DNA from: JAICJC01 sp963757605
Lineage (GTDB): Bacteria > Actinomycetota > Thermoleophilia > Gaiellales > JAICJC01
DNA length: 64,000 nucleotides
Direction of reading: 5' to 3'
Assembly: GCA_963757605.1 (NCBI GenBank)
Contig: CAVWSF010000004.1
Location: 1 to 64,000, forward strand
The position numbers and the translations under genes are program-made. The notes under the pieces are model-generated. The model was not told where the DNA came from and ran no database searches. It was given only the letters and a program-made list of their open reading frames with translations. Shown in pieces: positions 25,061 to 32,941 of this stretch. The stretch's first letter is position 1; each line of letters opens with the position of its first letter.

Positions 25061-25759
25061 ATGTCCGCCGCATTGGCAGCCCTCCTCGCGATCCCGCTCG
25101 TCGCCGCCGGGCCCGGGCATGCCGTGCACCGCACGACCGTGATCGGGCACTCCGTCGACGGCCGGGCGATCCACGTCGTGCAGTCGGGAACGCCCGGCCA
25201 GCCGCGCATCCTCGTCGTCGGTTGCATCCACGGGAACGAGTGCGCCGGGATGGCGGTGATCCGGGCGCTGCGGCGGCGGACACCGCCCCGGTTCGCCGAC
25301 CTCTGGCTCGTCCCCAGCCTGAACCCTGACGGGCGCGCCGCCGGCACGCGCCAGAACGCCCACGGGGTCGACCTGAACCGCAACTTCATCGCCGGCTGGA
25401 CGCACCACGGCGCCCCGTGGAGCACGTACTACTCCGGCCCGCACCCGTTCTCGGAGCCCGAGACGCAGGCCGCCCGCCGGCTCATCGGCGCGATCAGGCC
25501 GAGGGTCACCGTCTGGTACCACCAGCACATGCGGCTCGTGTGGACGTCGGGGAAGAGCGTGCCGGCGGGCCGCCGGTACGCGACGATGGTCGGCCTGCCG
25601 CTCTATGTGCACCGCTCGCCGGGCGGGGCGGCGTCGGAGTGGATCCGGGTGCGATTCCCCCGTCTGCGCGCGTTCGCGGTCGAGCTTGCCGCCGGCCCGC
25701 TCTCTCGGGGCGGCGTCCGCCGCCACGTCGCCGCCGTGCTGGCGATGGCGAGGCAGTAG
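25061..25759 (+). CDS. Secreted M14-family zinc carboxypeptidase
   Basis: 232 residues with a signal peptide (LAALLAIPLVAAGPGHA). The zinc site is HGNE in GCIHGNECAGM, with LNPDGRAAGTRQNAHGVDLN providing the substrate-binding NR of DLNRNF and a later His in WYHQHMRLV; a C-terminal Glu in FAVELAAG is the catalytic base. Resembles murein peptide amidase MpaA-type enzymes, so cell-wall peptides are a likely substrate. Shares no overlap with the previous frameshifted gene. Confidence 0.85.
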   Translation: MSAALAALLAIPLVAAGPGHAVHRTTVIGHSVDGRAIHVVQSGTPGQPRILVVGCIHGNECAGMAVIRALRRRTPPRFADLWLVPSLNPDGRAAGTRQNAHGVDLNRNFIAGWTHHGAPWSTYYSGPHPFSEPETQAARRLIGAIRPRVTVWYHQHMRLVWTSGKSVPAGRRYATMVGLPLYVHRSPGGAASEWIRVRFPRLRAFAVELAAGPLSRGGVRRHVAAVLAMARQ

Positions 25760-25790
25760 GACCGGAGGATCCGCCCGGTAGGGTGCGCGC

Positions 25791-26615
25791 GTGCCCGCCA
25801 CGGCTCTCGCGCTCGCCCTCGCCGCCGCGGCGCTTCACGCCGGCTGGAACATCCTGATCGCCCGCGCCGGCGACCCCGAGGGTGCCGGGGCCGCGGCGAT
25901 TCTGATCGGCGCTGCGGCGTTCGCGCCCGTCGCCGCCCTGACGTGGCGGGTCGAGTGGGCGGCGGTGCCGTACATCGGCGCGTCGGCCGCCTTCGAGCTG
26001 GCCTACTTCGCACTTCTCGCGGCCGCCTACCGGCGCTACGACCTGTCCGTCGTCTACCCGATCGCGCGCGGAGCGGCGCCCGTACTCGTCCTGGTCATCG
26101 CCGTGGTGGCGACCTCCGCGCAGCCGTCGGGCCTCGAGGTGGCCGGCGTCGCCACGGTGGCGGTCGGGATCATGCTCGTGCGCGGCGTCCACGTCGGGGC
26201 CGGCTGGGCCGCTCCGGCCATGGCGCTCGGCGTCGCCGCCTGCATTGCCGCCTACACCGTGATCGACAAGAGCGGCCTGCACCACGCTGCCGCGATCCCG
26301 TATCTCGAGATTACGCTCGCGACGGCGGGCGTCCTCTACGCGGCGGGGCTCGCGGCGGCCCGCGGCCCGGAGGTGGTTCGGGCCGGGTTCTCGCGCTGGA
26401 CGGCCGGGGCCGGGATCGGTATGTTCGTGGCCTACGCGCTCGTCCTCGCAGCGCTGCGGCTGGCGCCGGCGGCGTCGGTGGCCGCCGTCCGCGAGACGAG
26501 CGTCGTCATGGCGACCGTGCTCGCCGCCGTCTTCCTGCGCGAGCCGGTCTCGCGCAGCCGCGCCGCCGGCTCGGTGCTGGTCGCGACGGGAATCGTCGCC
26601 CTGGCGCTGGCATGA
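25791..26615 (+). CDS. EamA/DMT-family transporter
   Basis: 274 residues, ten hydrophobic helices in two EamA-like halves; AALHAGWNILIARAGD and YPIARGAAPVLVLVIAVVA are typical of drug/metabolite exporters, and the second half has RETSVVMATVLAAVFLREPV. GTG start six bases after a TAGGGT -10-like box at 25779-25784, suggesting a leaderless mRNA. Stop overlaps the plsY start (ATGA). Substrate unknown. Confidence 0.85.
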   Translation: MPATALALALAAAALHAGWNILIARAGDPEGAGAAAILIGAAAFAPVAALTWRVEWAAVPYIGASAAFELAYFALLAAAYRRYDLSVVYPIARGAAPVLVLVIAVVATSAQPSGLEVAGVATVAVGIMLVRGVHVGAGWAAPAMALGVAACIAAYTVIDKSGLHHAAAIPYLEITLATAGVLYAAGLAAARGPEVVRAGFSRWTAGAGIGMFVAYALVLAALRLAPAASVAAVRETSVVMATVLAAVFLREPVSRSRAAGSVLVATGIVALALA

Positions 26616-27160
26616 CCGCGGTCGCCGTCACGCTGCTCGCCTACGCGCTGGGGTGTGTCAGCACCGGGTACTACGTCGTGCGGCTCATGACCGGCGACGA
26701 CCTGCGCCGGCACGCCACCGGATCCACCGGCGCGCGCAACGTGGGTCGCAGGCTCGGGAGGCGCGCCGCCGCCGTGACCCTGGCCCTCGACGTCGCCAAG
26801 GGCGCCGTCGCCGTCGGGATCGCACAGGCCGCGGCCGGGACCGGCGCGGCCGGAGCGGCGCTGGTCGCCGTGGTGGGCGGGCACGTCGCGCCGGTGCAGC
26901 TCGGCTTCAGGGGCGGGCGGGGCCTGGGGCCGGCGCTGGGCGGCATGCTCGTGCTCGACTGGCGGGTGGCGCTCGCCGGCCTCTGCGTGGCGGCGGTCTG
27001 GGCCGCCGCGACCCGCGCCCCCACCGTCGCAGGCCTCGCCGGCGCCGCCACGGCACCCGTCGCCGCACTCGCGCTGGGAGAGCGGGAGACGGCGCTCGCG
27101 GTCGCGATCACGGCGGCGATCATCGCCGCCGCGCACGCCCGCGGTCAGCTCCAGGGATAG
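26612..27160 (+). CDS. plsY: Glycerol-3-phosphate acyltransferase PlsY-like
   Basis: 182 residues, about five hydrophobic helices. The three PlsY motifs are recognisable but diverged: TGSTGARNVGRRLG (motif 1, usually GSGNxGATN), ALDVAKGAVAV (motif 2), and GHVAPVQLGFRGGRGLGPAL (motif 3). Transfers acyl from acyl-phosphate to glycerol-3-phosphate in phospholipid synthesis. ATGA overlap with the EamA gene; its end overlaps the convergent oxidoreductase by 16 bases. Divergence of motif 1 leaves some doubt about the exact acceptor. Confidence 0.75.
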   Translation: MTAVAVTLLAYALGCVSTGYYVVRLMTGDDLRRHATGSTGARNVGRRLGRRAAAVTLALDVAKGAVAVGIAQAAAGTGAAGAALVAVVGGHVAPVQLGFRGGRGLGPALGGMLVLDWRVALAGLCVAAVWAAATRAPTVAGLAGAATAPVAALALGERETALAVAITAAIIAAAHARGQLQG

Positions 27161-28449
27161 GGGCTGTTCGACACCGGGTGCAGGTCGCCCGTCGCGAACC
27201 GCTCGTACCGGAACGGCCGCAGGAGGCCGGACTCGCCGCCCGACATCACCCGCGCCACCTCCCGGCCGACGCCGATCATCTTGTAGCCGTGGTTCGAGTC
27301 AGCGATGACGTACACGTTCGGGCGCATGTAGTCGAACACCGGGAAGCTGTCGGCGGTGAAGCAGCCGACCCCGCCCGAGCGCACGTTCTTGTAGGTCGCC
27401 CGCTTACCCTCGAACCGCTTCATGCAGTGCGAGAGCGACGCGCACCACATGTCGGCGAACGACGACTCGACGCTGGCTGTCGGGTAGGGGTCCACGTCGA
27501 AGTCGTTCCCGACCACCACCGGCGCGGCCCCGCCCTGGACGCCGTGCAGGTCCTGCTTGAAGTAGTTGCCCCAGAGCTCGTCGGTGACGAGCTCGCCCTC
27601 GTCGTCGTAGAGAGGCGCGTCGGAATCGACGTGGAGCACCGGCGGCATGGTGCCGTCCTCGAGCGAGAGCAGAGCCGGATCGACGTCGATCTCACCCTCC
27701 TGGAGGTACCAGTAGGTCCACATCTCCTGGTCGGCGTGGACGTCCCCGTCGGGCGTCTTCACGTCGAGCGTGTTGGGCAGGCCGAGCATCGTCCAGATGG
27801 ACTTCACCCACGGCCCGACAGCGACCACGACCTGCTCGACCGCGACGGAGCCCTGGTCGGTCTCGACGGCGGTTACCGCCCCGGAGCCGTCCATCTCGAG
27901 CCCGGTGACGCGCACGCCGTCGACGAGCCGGGCGCCGGCCTCCTTGGCCTTCGCGGCCAGGCCGTGCATCGAGGCCATGTTGTTGGCGAACCCGCCCTTG
28001 TGCTCGTGCAGGCACACCTCGACGCCCTGGGCGCGCCAGTCCGGGAACATCCCGCGCATGTGCTCCGACACCTCGGAGGCGCCGACGATGAGGTCGGACG
28101 GGTAGTCGATCCGCGCCTGGCGCTCGTGGACCTCGGTCAGGTCGGAGACCTGCGAGGCGGCGCCCAGCGCGACGTAGCCGACGGGGTGGTAGGAGAAGGC
28201 CTGCGGGTCCTGCTCCCAGACCTCGACGTTCGCGGCCATGAGCTCGGACATCGCGGGCTGGTAGTAGTTGTTGCGCACGACGCCGCAGGCGATGCCCGAC
28301 GCGCCGGCGCCGACGCCGGTCTTGTCGACGACGAGGACGTCCGGCGCCTCCCCGCGAGCGCGCTGCTCCTTGGCCAGGTGCCAGGCGGTCGAGAGGCCGT
28401 GCACCCCGGCGCCGATCACGAGGTACTTCGCAGAAGCGGGCAGGCTCAT
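27145..28449 (-). CDS. FAD-dependent oxidoreductase (DAO/sarcosine oxidase beta-like)
   Basis: 434 residues. The N-terminal dinucleotide fold YLVIGAGVHGLSTAWHLAKE and GVGAGASGIACGVVRNNYYQ are the DAO/sarcosine oxidase pattern, and the C-terminal part ends with DSNHGYKMIGVGREVARVMS, the FAD-closing motif. Likely oxidises an N-methyl or D-amino acid. No GcvT domain. It lies 47 bases downstream of the IclR gene in the same direction, with an inverted repeat in the gap, so IclR control is likely. A flavin reductase gene is divergent from the pair. Confidence 0.85.
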   Translation of the reverse strand: MSLPASAKYLVIGAGVHGLSTAWHLAKEQRARGEAPDVLVVDKTGVGAGASGIACGVVRNNYYQPAMSELMAANVEVWEQDPQAFSYHPVGYVALGAASQVSDLTEVHERQARIDYPSDLIVGASEVSEHMRGMFPDWRAQGVEVCLHEHKGGFANNMASMHGLAAKAKEAGARLVDGVRVTGLEMDGSGAVTAVETDQGSVAVEQVVVAVGPWVKSIWTMLGLPNTLDVKTPDGDVHADQEMWTYWYLQEGEIDVDPALLSLEDGTMPPVLHVDSDAPLYDDEGELVTDELWGNYFKQDLHGVQGGAAPVVVGNDFDVDPYPTASVESSFADMWCASLSHCMKRFEGKRATYKNVRSGGVGCFTADSFPVFDYMRPNVYVIADSNHGYKMIGVGREVARVMSGGESGLLRPFRYERFATGDLHPVSNSPYPWS

Positions 28450-28467
28450 CGTCGTCTCCTCCGTGTT

Positions 28468-28484
28468 ATTGCCCCAGCGGCAAT
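28468..28484 (-). promoter_or_regulatory. Inverted repeat between IclR and oxidoreductase genes
   Basis: ATTGCC and GGCAAT form a perfect 6-bp inverted repeat around a 5-base spacer, 19 bases upstream of the oxidoreductase start. A third ATTGCC follows at 28488-28493. Size and place fit an operator for the IclR regulator encoded just upstream; no direct proof. Confidence 0.4.
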
Positions 28485-28496
28485 GTCATTGCCATC

Positions 28497-29267
28497 TCAT
28501 GTGGCAGCATACCCGAGCGTCGCCGAGATCGCGACCGCGTGCGAGCTGAGGAGCGGGACCGCCGCGTCCTGCGCGCGCACGCCGAAGCGCGACTCGGGGC
28601 CCTGCAAGCCGAGGATCGCGATCAGCCGGCCGGGGTCGCCGAACACGGGGACCGCGACGGCGCTCAGGTCGGGCTCGCGCTCCCCCAAGGCGTGGGCGTG
28701 GCCCTCGCGGCGGACGGCGGCGACCTCCTCCGCCAGACGGGCCGGGTCGATGATCGTGTGGTCGGTGAAGCGGTGAAGCGGCCCGGCCGGCAGGTCGCGC
28801 GCGGCGAACGCCAGCATCACCTTCCCCGTCGCGGTGGCGTGGGCGATGCTCGGCCGGCCGACGCGGGCGACCGACGCCACGCTGGCGCGGCTCAGGACGT
28901 AGTCGATCGTGACCGCGTCCGGCTCGCCCGGTGCGGAGAGCGTTGCGGTCTCCCCGGTCTCGTCGGCCAGGCCGTCGAGATGCGGCCGGGCCGCCGCCCG
29001 CAGGTCGAGCCCGCCGAGCGCGTGGCTCGAAAGCCTCAGCACCTGAGCGCCGATCCGGTAGCGGCCGGTGTCCGGCTCGTGCTGGACGTACCCGGCCGCC
29101 GCCAGCGTGGCCAGGATCCGCGACACCGTGGACGGGTTGATGCCGGTGGCGCGGGCCAGCTCGTTGGTGCCGGCGTCGCCTCCCACGTCCGCGAAGGCGT
29201 CGAGCACGCGCAGCGCGCGCTCCACCGCGGCCAGCCGCCGCGTCGCGGGTCGTCCGGTCGGTGGCAC
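28497..29267 (-). CDS. IclR-family transcriptional regulator
   Basis: 256 residues from GTG 29267. The N-terminal winged helix (VERALRVLDAFADVGGDAGT, ELARATGINPSTVSRILATL) and the C-terminal effector domain (HLDGLADETGETATLSA, AHATATGKVMLAFAARDL) are complete. Probably senses a small organic acid or amine and controls the adjacent FAD oxidoreductase and perhaps the divergent flavin reductase. A TAGACA -10-like box sits six bases before the start codon, suggesting a leaderless transcript. Confidence 0.92.
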   Translation of the reverse strand: MPPTGRPATRRLAAVERALRVLDAFADVGGDAGTNELARATGINPSTVSRILATLAAAGYVQHEPDTGRYRIGAQVLRLSSHALGGLDLRAAARPHLDGLADETGETATLSAPGEPDAVTIDYVLSRASVASVARVGRPSIAHATATGKVMLAFAARDLPAGPLHRFTDHTIIDPARLAEEVAAVRREGHAHALGEREPDLSAVAVPVFGDPGRLIAILGLQGPESRFGVRAQDAAVPLLSSHAVAISATLGYAAT

Positions 29268-29312
29268 GGGGAATGTCTACCACCCTTCACGGGCTGGTGT
29301 TAGGCTCGGGCC

Positions 29313-29843
29313 ATGTTGGAGGACCCGGGCCGGCGGCTCGACTTCCGCGACGTCGTCGGTGCGTTCGCGACCGGCGTCACCGTGGTGACGTCACGGATCG
29401 GCAACACGTACGCGGGCATGACGCTGAATTCCTTCACGTCCGTGTCGCTCGACCCGCTGCTCGTCCTCATCTCGCTCGCCCACGGGACGCGCACGCTCGA
29501 GATGGTGCAGCGCTGCGACCGCTTCGCCGTGAACGTGCTGCACCGCCGCCAGCGCGACGTCGCCCTGGCCTTCGCCCGCCCCGGCGTCCCGTTCCCCGAC
29601 GGCCACACGGTCGTCGACCCGGCCGGCTATCTGGTCGTCATGCACGCCCTCGCGATCCTGCGCTGCCAGGTCTTCTCGATCCACGCCGCCGGGGACCACG
29701 ACCTGGTCGTCGGCGAGGTGGTGGACTTCGAGGGCTCGGGCGGCGAGCCGCTCATCTTCCACCGGGGCGCGTTCGGCGGGCTGGACGCCGACGGGCTCGT
29801 GCCGCGCGGACGCGTGATCGGCTTCGCCGGCTCCGGCTGGTAG
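29313..29843 (+). CDS. Flavin reductase domain protein
   Basis: 176 residues. DVVGAFATGVTVVTSRIGNT, GMTLNSFTSVSLDPLLVLIS and HDLVVGEVVDFE are the FMN-binding split-barrel flavin reductase pattern, the small component of two-component monooxygenases. No monooxygenase partner is adjacent. Divergent from the IclR gene; a TAGGCT -10-like hexamer at 29301-29306 lies six bases before ATG. Confidence 0.9.
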   Translation: MLEDPGRRLDFRDVVGAFATGVTVVTSRIGNTYAGMTLNSFTSVSLDPLLVLISLAHGTRTLEMVQRCDRFAVNVLHRRQRDVALAFARPGVPFPDGHTVVDPAGYLVVMHALAILRCQVFSIHAAGDHDLVVGEVVDFEGSGGEPLIFHRGAFGGLDADGLVPRGRVIGFAGSGW

Positions 29844-29911
29844 CTGCAGTTCTTCTAACGAAGGCAGGGAATTGCGCCGATTCTCTTTGTTGACCCCGTC
29901 ACGTTGGCGCC

Positions 29912-31951
29912 TTGTCGTTTTCGCTCTCCCAATTCCGTCCCAGGATTGGACTCCTCGGGAAGTTCGCCGTTGCAAGCGCGGTGCCCGTCGTCGTGCTCGG
30001 GCTCGTGCTCGCGAACTACCTCGGAAACCAGATCCACGACCGCACGCTGCGGTCGAGCGTCCAGGCCGCCGACCTGACCGTCCGGCTCGGGATCGAGCCC
30101 CATCTGACCCACTCGGCGCTCGCCCACGGCCTGCCTGCTGCGCAGGCCAAGGCGCTCGACGACGCCGTGCGCGGCCTGGCGCCGGGCGACCTGCACGTGG
30201 CGCGCATCCAGATCTGGAACGAGCACCGCACGATCGTCTACTCGACGGACTCGACGCTCATCGGCCACGGCGCCGGTGGCGAGCCGTCCTCGGAGCTCGG
30301 CAAGGCACTCCAGGGGGCAACGGCGTCGGAGGTGATCTCGGACCGGGGCGACGTCGAGACGCAGAACCGGCCGCTCCTGCGCCGGTACGGCCCGCTGCTC
30401 GAGGTCTACACGCCGATCCGCTCGCAGGGGACGCGCGCGCCGGTCGGGGCGTTCGAGCTCTACATGCCGTACGCGCCGGTGGCGGCGGCGATCGCGCACG
30501 ACACCCACCGGCTCTACCTCGTACTCGTGATCGGGCTCACGGTGCTGTACGGCGTCCTCTTCCGGCTGGTCGCAAGCGCGTCGCGGGAGCTGCGGCGAAG
30601 CGCGGAGGAGCTGCGCGCGCACGCCGAGCGCTCGGCGCACGACGCGACCCACGACCCGCTCACGTCACTCCCCAACCGCAGCCTCTTCCGCGACCGCGCC
30701 CACCAGGCGATCCTCGCGAGCGCCCGCCACGGCCACAACACCGCGCTCCTCCTGATCGACCTCGACCGCTTCAAGGAGATCAACGACACGCTCGGCCACC
30801 ACTCCGGCGATCTCCTGCTGCGCGAGGTCGGCCCGCGTCTGCACCGCGTGCTCAGGGAGTCCGACACGGTCGCCCGGTTCGGCGGGGACGAGTTCGGCAT
30901 CCTGCTCACGCACGTGTCGGGCGCGGCGGCCGCCGAGGAGGTCGCCCGGGCGGTGCACCGCACGCTGGAGGAGCCGTTCAGCATCCAGGGGCTCACGCTC
31001 GACGTGGAGGCGTCGATCGGGATCGCCCTGCATCCGCTGCACGCGGCCGACTTCGAGGAGCTGATGAAGCGGGCCGACGTCGCGATGTACCGCGCCAAGG
31101 CCAAACGCTCGGGATACGAGGTCTACCGCCCGGACGAGGACGAGTCCGACGCCAGCAAGCTGAAGCTCGCGAGCGAACTGCGCCAGGCGCCGCTGCGAAA
31201 CGAGCTCGTCATGCACTACCAGCCGAAGGCCGACCTGCGTACGGCGCGGATCGTCGGCGCCGAGGCGCTCATGCGCTGGCGCCACCCGCGGCACGGCGTG
31301 ATGATGCCCGACCGGTTCATCCCGCTCGCCGAACGCAGCGGCCTCATCCGCTCGCTCACCATGTTCGCGGTTCAGACCGCGCTCGCCCAGGCGCGTACGT
31401 GGCGCGAGGCGGGGATGGAGCTGACCGTGTCGGTGAACCTCTCGACGCGCGACCTGATCGACGTGTCGCTGCCCGAGGAGATCGCCGGGCACCTGGAGGA
31501 GGCCCGCGTGCCGCCGCACCTGCTCGAGCTCGAGATCACCGAGAGCGTCATCATGGCCGACCCGATGCGGGCCCGCGGGGTGGTCACCCGCCTGCGCGAC
31601 ATGGGCGTGAAGGTGGCGATCGACGACTTCGGATCGGGCTACTCCTCGCTCGGGTACCTGAAGAGCCTGCCCGTGAACGACCTCAAGATCGACAAGTCGT
31701 TCGTGATCAACATGATGGAGGACCCGGGCGACCTCGTGATCGTGCAGTCCACGATCGAGCTGGCCCACAACCTCGGCCTCACGGTGATCGCCGAGGGTGT
31801 CGAGAGCGACGAGACCTGGCGGCGGCTGCGCGCGCTGGGCTGCGACGTGGCGCAGGGCTGGCTGATCGGCCGGCCGCTGCCGGCGGCCGACTTCGCGAAC
31901 TGGCTGAACCGGGGCGGCTTCGTGCCGCCCGCGGCCCGCTGGTCGGCGTAG
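29912..31951 (+). CDS. Membrane GGDEF/EAL protein (diguanylate cyclase/phosphodiesterase)
   Basis: 679 residues from TTG 29912. One N-terminal membrane helix, an extracytoplasmic sensor of about 150 residues, a second helix (LYLVLVIGLTVLYGVLFRLV), then GGDEF (DPLTSLPNRSLFRD, RFGGDEFGIL near residue 323) and EAL (GAEALMRW near 449, DDFGSGYSSLGYLKSLPVN). Both active-site signatures are intact, so both making and breaking cyclic di-GMP is possible. The TTG start is uncertain; no ATG is well placed. Signal sensed is unknown. Confidence 0.92.
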   Translation: MSFSLSQFRPRIGLLGKFAVASAVPVVVLGLVLANYLGNQIHDRTLRSSVQAADLTVRLGIEPHLTHSALAHGLPAAQAKALDDAVRGLAPGDLHVARIQIWNEHRTIVYSTDSTLIGHGAGGEPSSELGKALQGATASEVISDRGDVETQNRPLLRRYGPLLEVYTPIRSQGTRAPVGAFELYMPYAPVAAAIAHDTHRLYLVLVIGLTVLYGVLFRLVASASRELRRSAEELRAHAERSAHDATHDPLTSLPNRSLFRDRAHQAILASARHGHNTALLLIDLDRFKEINDTLGHHSGDLLLREVGPRLHRVLRESDTVARFGGDEFGILLTHVSGAAAAEEVARAVHRTLEEPFSIQGLTLDVEASIGIALHPLHAADFEELMKRADVAMYRAKAKRSGYEVYRPDEDESDASKLKLASELRQAPLRNELVMHYQPKADLRTARIVGAEALMRWRHPRHGVMMPDRFIPLAERSGLIRSLTMFAVQTALAQARTWREAGMELTVSVNLSTRDLIDVSLPEEIAGHLEEARVPPHLLELEITESVIMADPMRARGVVTRLRDMGVKVAIDDFGSGYSSLGYLKSLPVNDLKIDKSFVINMMEDPGDLVIVQSTIELAHNLGLTVIAEGVESDETWRRLRALGCDVAQGWLIGRPLPAADFANWLNRGGFVPPAARWSA

Positions 31952-31954
31952 AGG

Positions 31955-32437
31955 CTAGGGGCCCTCGCCGGCGATCCAGAGCAGGCACGAGGCGCGCTTG
32001 CGGATGCGCCGGACGACGCGCGAGAAGAACCGCGGCTTGAAGCGGCTCGGGTCCGGCCCGAAGACGAGCAGCCCGGCACGGCGCTCGGTGGCGATCTGGA
32101 TGACGGCCTCCGCCGGGCGGGGGCTGCGCACGCGCAGATGCTCCACCTCGACCCCCAGGCTGGCGGCCTGGGAGACGAGCTCTTTGATCCGGGCCCGGTC
32201 GGAATCGAGCTCCGTGTCGGCGTGCCGCGTGGCGATCGACTGCGGCCAGAACGGCAGCTCGACCGCGTCGACGACGATCAGCGTGACGCCGGACTCCATC
32301 GCCGCCTGGAGCGCGACGCGGAACGCCTCGGGCTCGAACGGCACGGCCAGTGTCGCGAGCACGACCGGGCGCCGCTTCGAGCCGGCGACGAGGACGTCGC
32401 CGGGGGGCGTCGCCGACGGCCGCTCGCGCAGCCTCAC
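31955..32437 (-). CDS. Universal stress protein family protein
   Basis: 160 residues from GTG 32437. RRPVVLATLAVPFEPEAFRV, GVTLIVVDAVELP, and the C-terminal AGLLVFGPDPSRFKPRFFSR fit the USP nucleotide-binding fold, though the usual G-x2-G-x9-G(S/T) ATP motif is replaced by FGPDPSRFKPRF-type sequence, so ATP binding is doubtful. GTGA overlap with the upstream membrane zinc-ribbon gene shows co-transcription. Confidence 0.7.
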   Translation of the reverse strand: MRLRERPSATPPGDVLVAGSKRRPVVLATLAVPFEPEAFRVALQAAMESGVTLIVVDAVELPFWPQSIATRHADTELDSDRARIKELVSQAASLGVEVEHLRVRSPRPAEAVIQIATERRAGLLVFGPDPSRFKPRFFSRVVRRIRKRASCLLWIAGEGP

Positions 32438-32811
32438 GTCTCGCCCTCCGCCCGCAGCGTCCACGACCGCTGGAGCTCGCCCACCCTGCGCCGGTAGCGG
32501 GTGCGCATGAACGGGCGCACGTACATGAACCAGACCAGGAGGATGAACGGCAGCCCGATGAAGAGCTGGAACTCCTGGGCCGTCAGCGCGAGCAGAAGCA
32601 CGAACGCCGCGACGAGCACGACCCCGGTATACCCCGCGATCCGGTATCGCCGTCGCAGATCCTGGATCGCCTGGAAGTCGGCCTCCGGGATCCCGGCGGT
32701 GTCGTAGGTGCGGCCGCACGACTCGCACGTCCAGCGGTCGCCGAAGGCGACCAGCGCCTCGGCGCCGCAATCGCAGCGCAGCGTGATCCGCGGAGCGGCC
32801 ATCCCCGACAT
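32434..32811 (-). CDS. Zinc-ribbon protein with two membrane helices, unknown
   Basis: 125 residues. The N-terminus has a zinc ribbon (CDCG then CESCGRTYDTAG), followed by a basic stretch and two hydrophobic helices (YTGVVLVAAFVLLLALTA, FQLFIGLPFILLVWFMYV). ATG 32811 or 32802 could start it. No family is recognised. It overlaps the USP-like gene by four bases. Confidence 0.65.
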   Translation of the reverse strand: MSGMAAPRITLRCDCGAEALVAFGDRWTCESCGRTYDTAGIPEADFQAIQDLRRRYRIAGYTGVVLVAAFVLLLALTAQEFQLFIGLPFILLVWFMYVRPFMRTRYRRRVGELQRSWTLRAEGET

Positions 32812-32864
32812 CTTCGCGGATGTGTGGAACCTTCCGCAAGGGTGCGGCAAGAACGTGAGGGAAT

Positions 32865-32898
32865 GATCTTGATTCCGTCCGGCGAATCCTTCAAGATC
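32865..32898 (+). promoter_or_regulatory. Inverted repeat upstream of the amino acid permease
   Basis: GATCTTGA (32865-32872) and TCAAGATC (32891-32898) are perfect 8-bp arms, with an inner GATTC/GAATC pair nested between them. It lies about 44 bases before the permease start. A regulator operator or an mRNA hairpin are both possible. Confidence 0.35.
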
Positions 32899-32941
32899 GG
32901 CGCATCTTCGTGCCCATCGCGGCTTCTTGGGAGGTTCTTGC

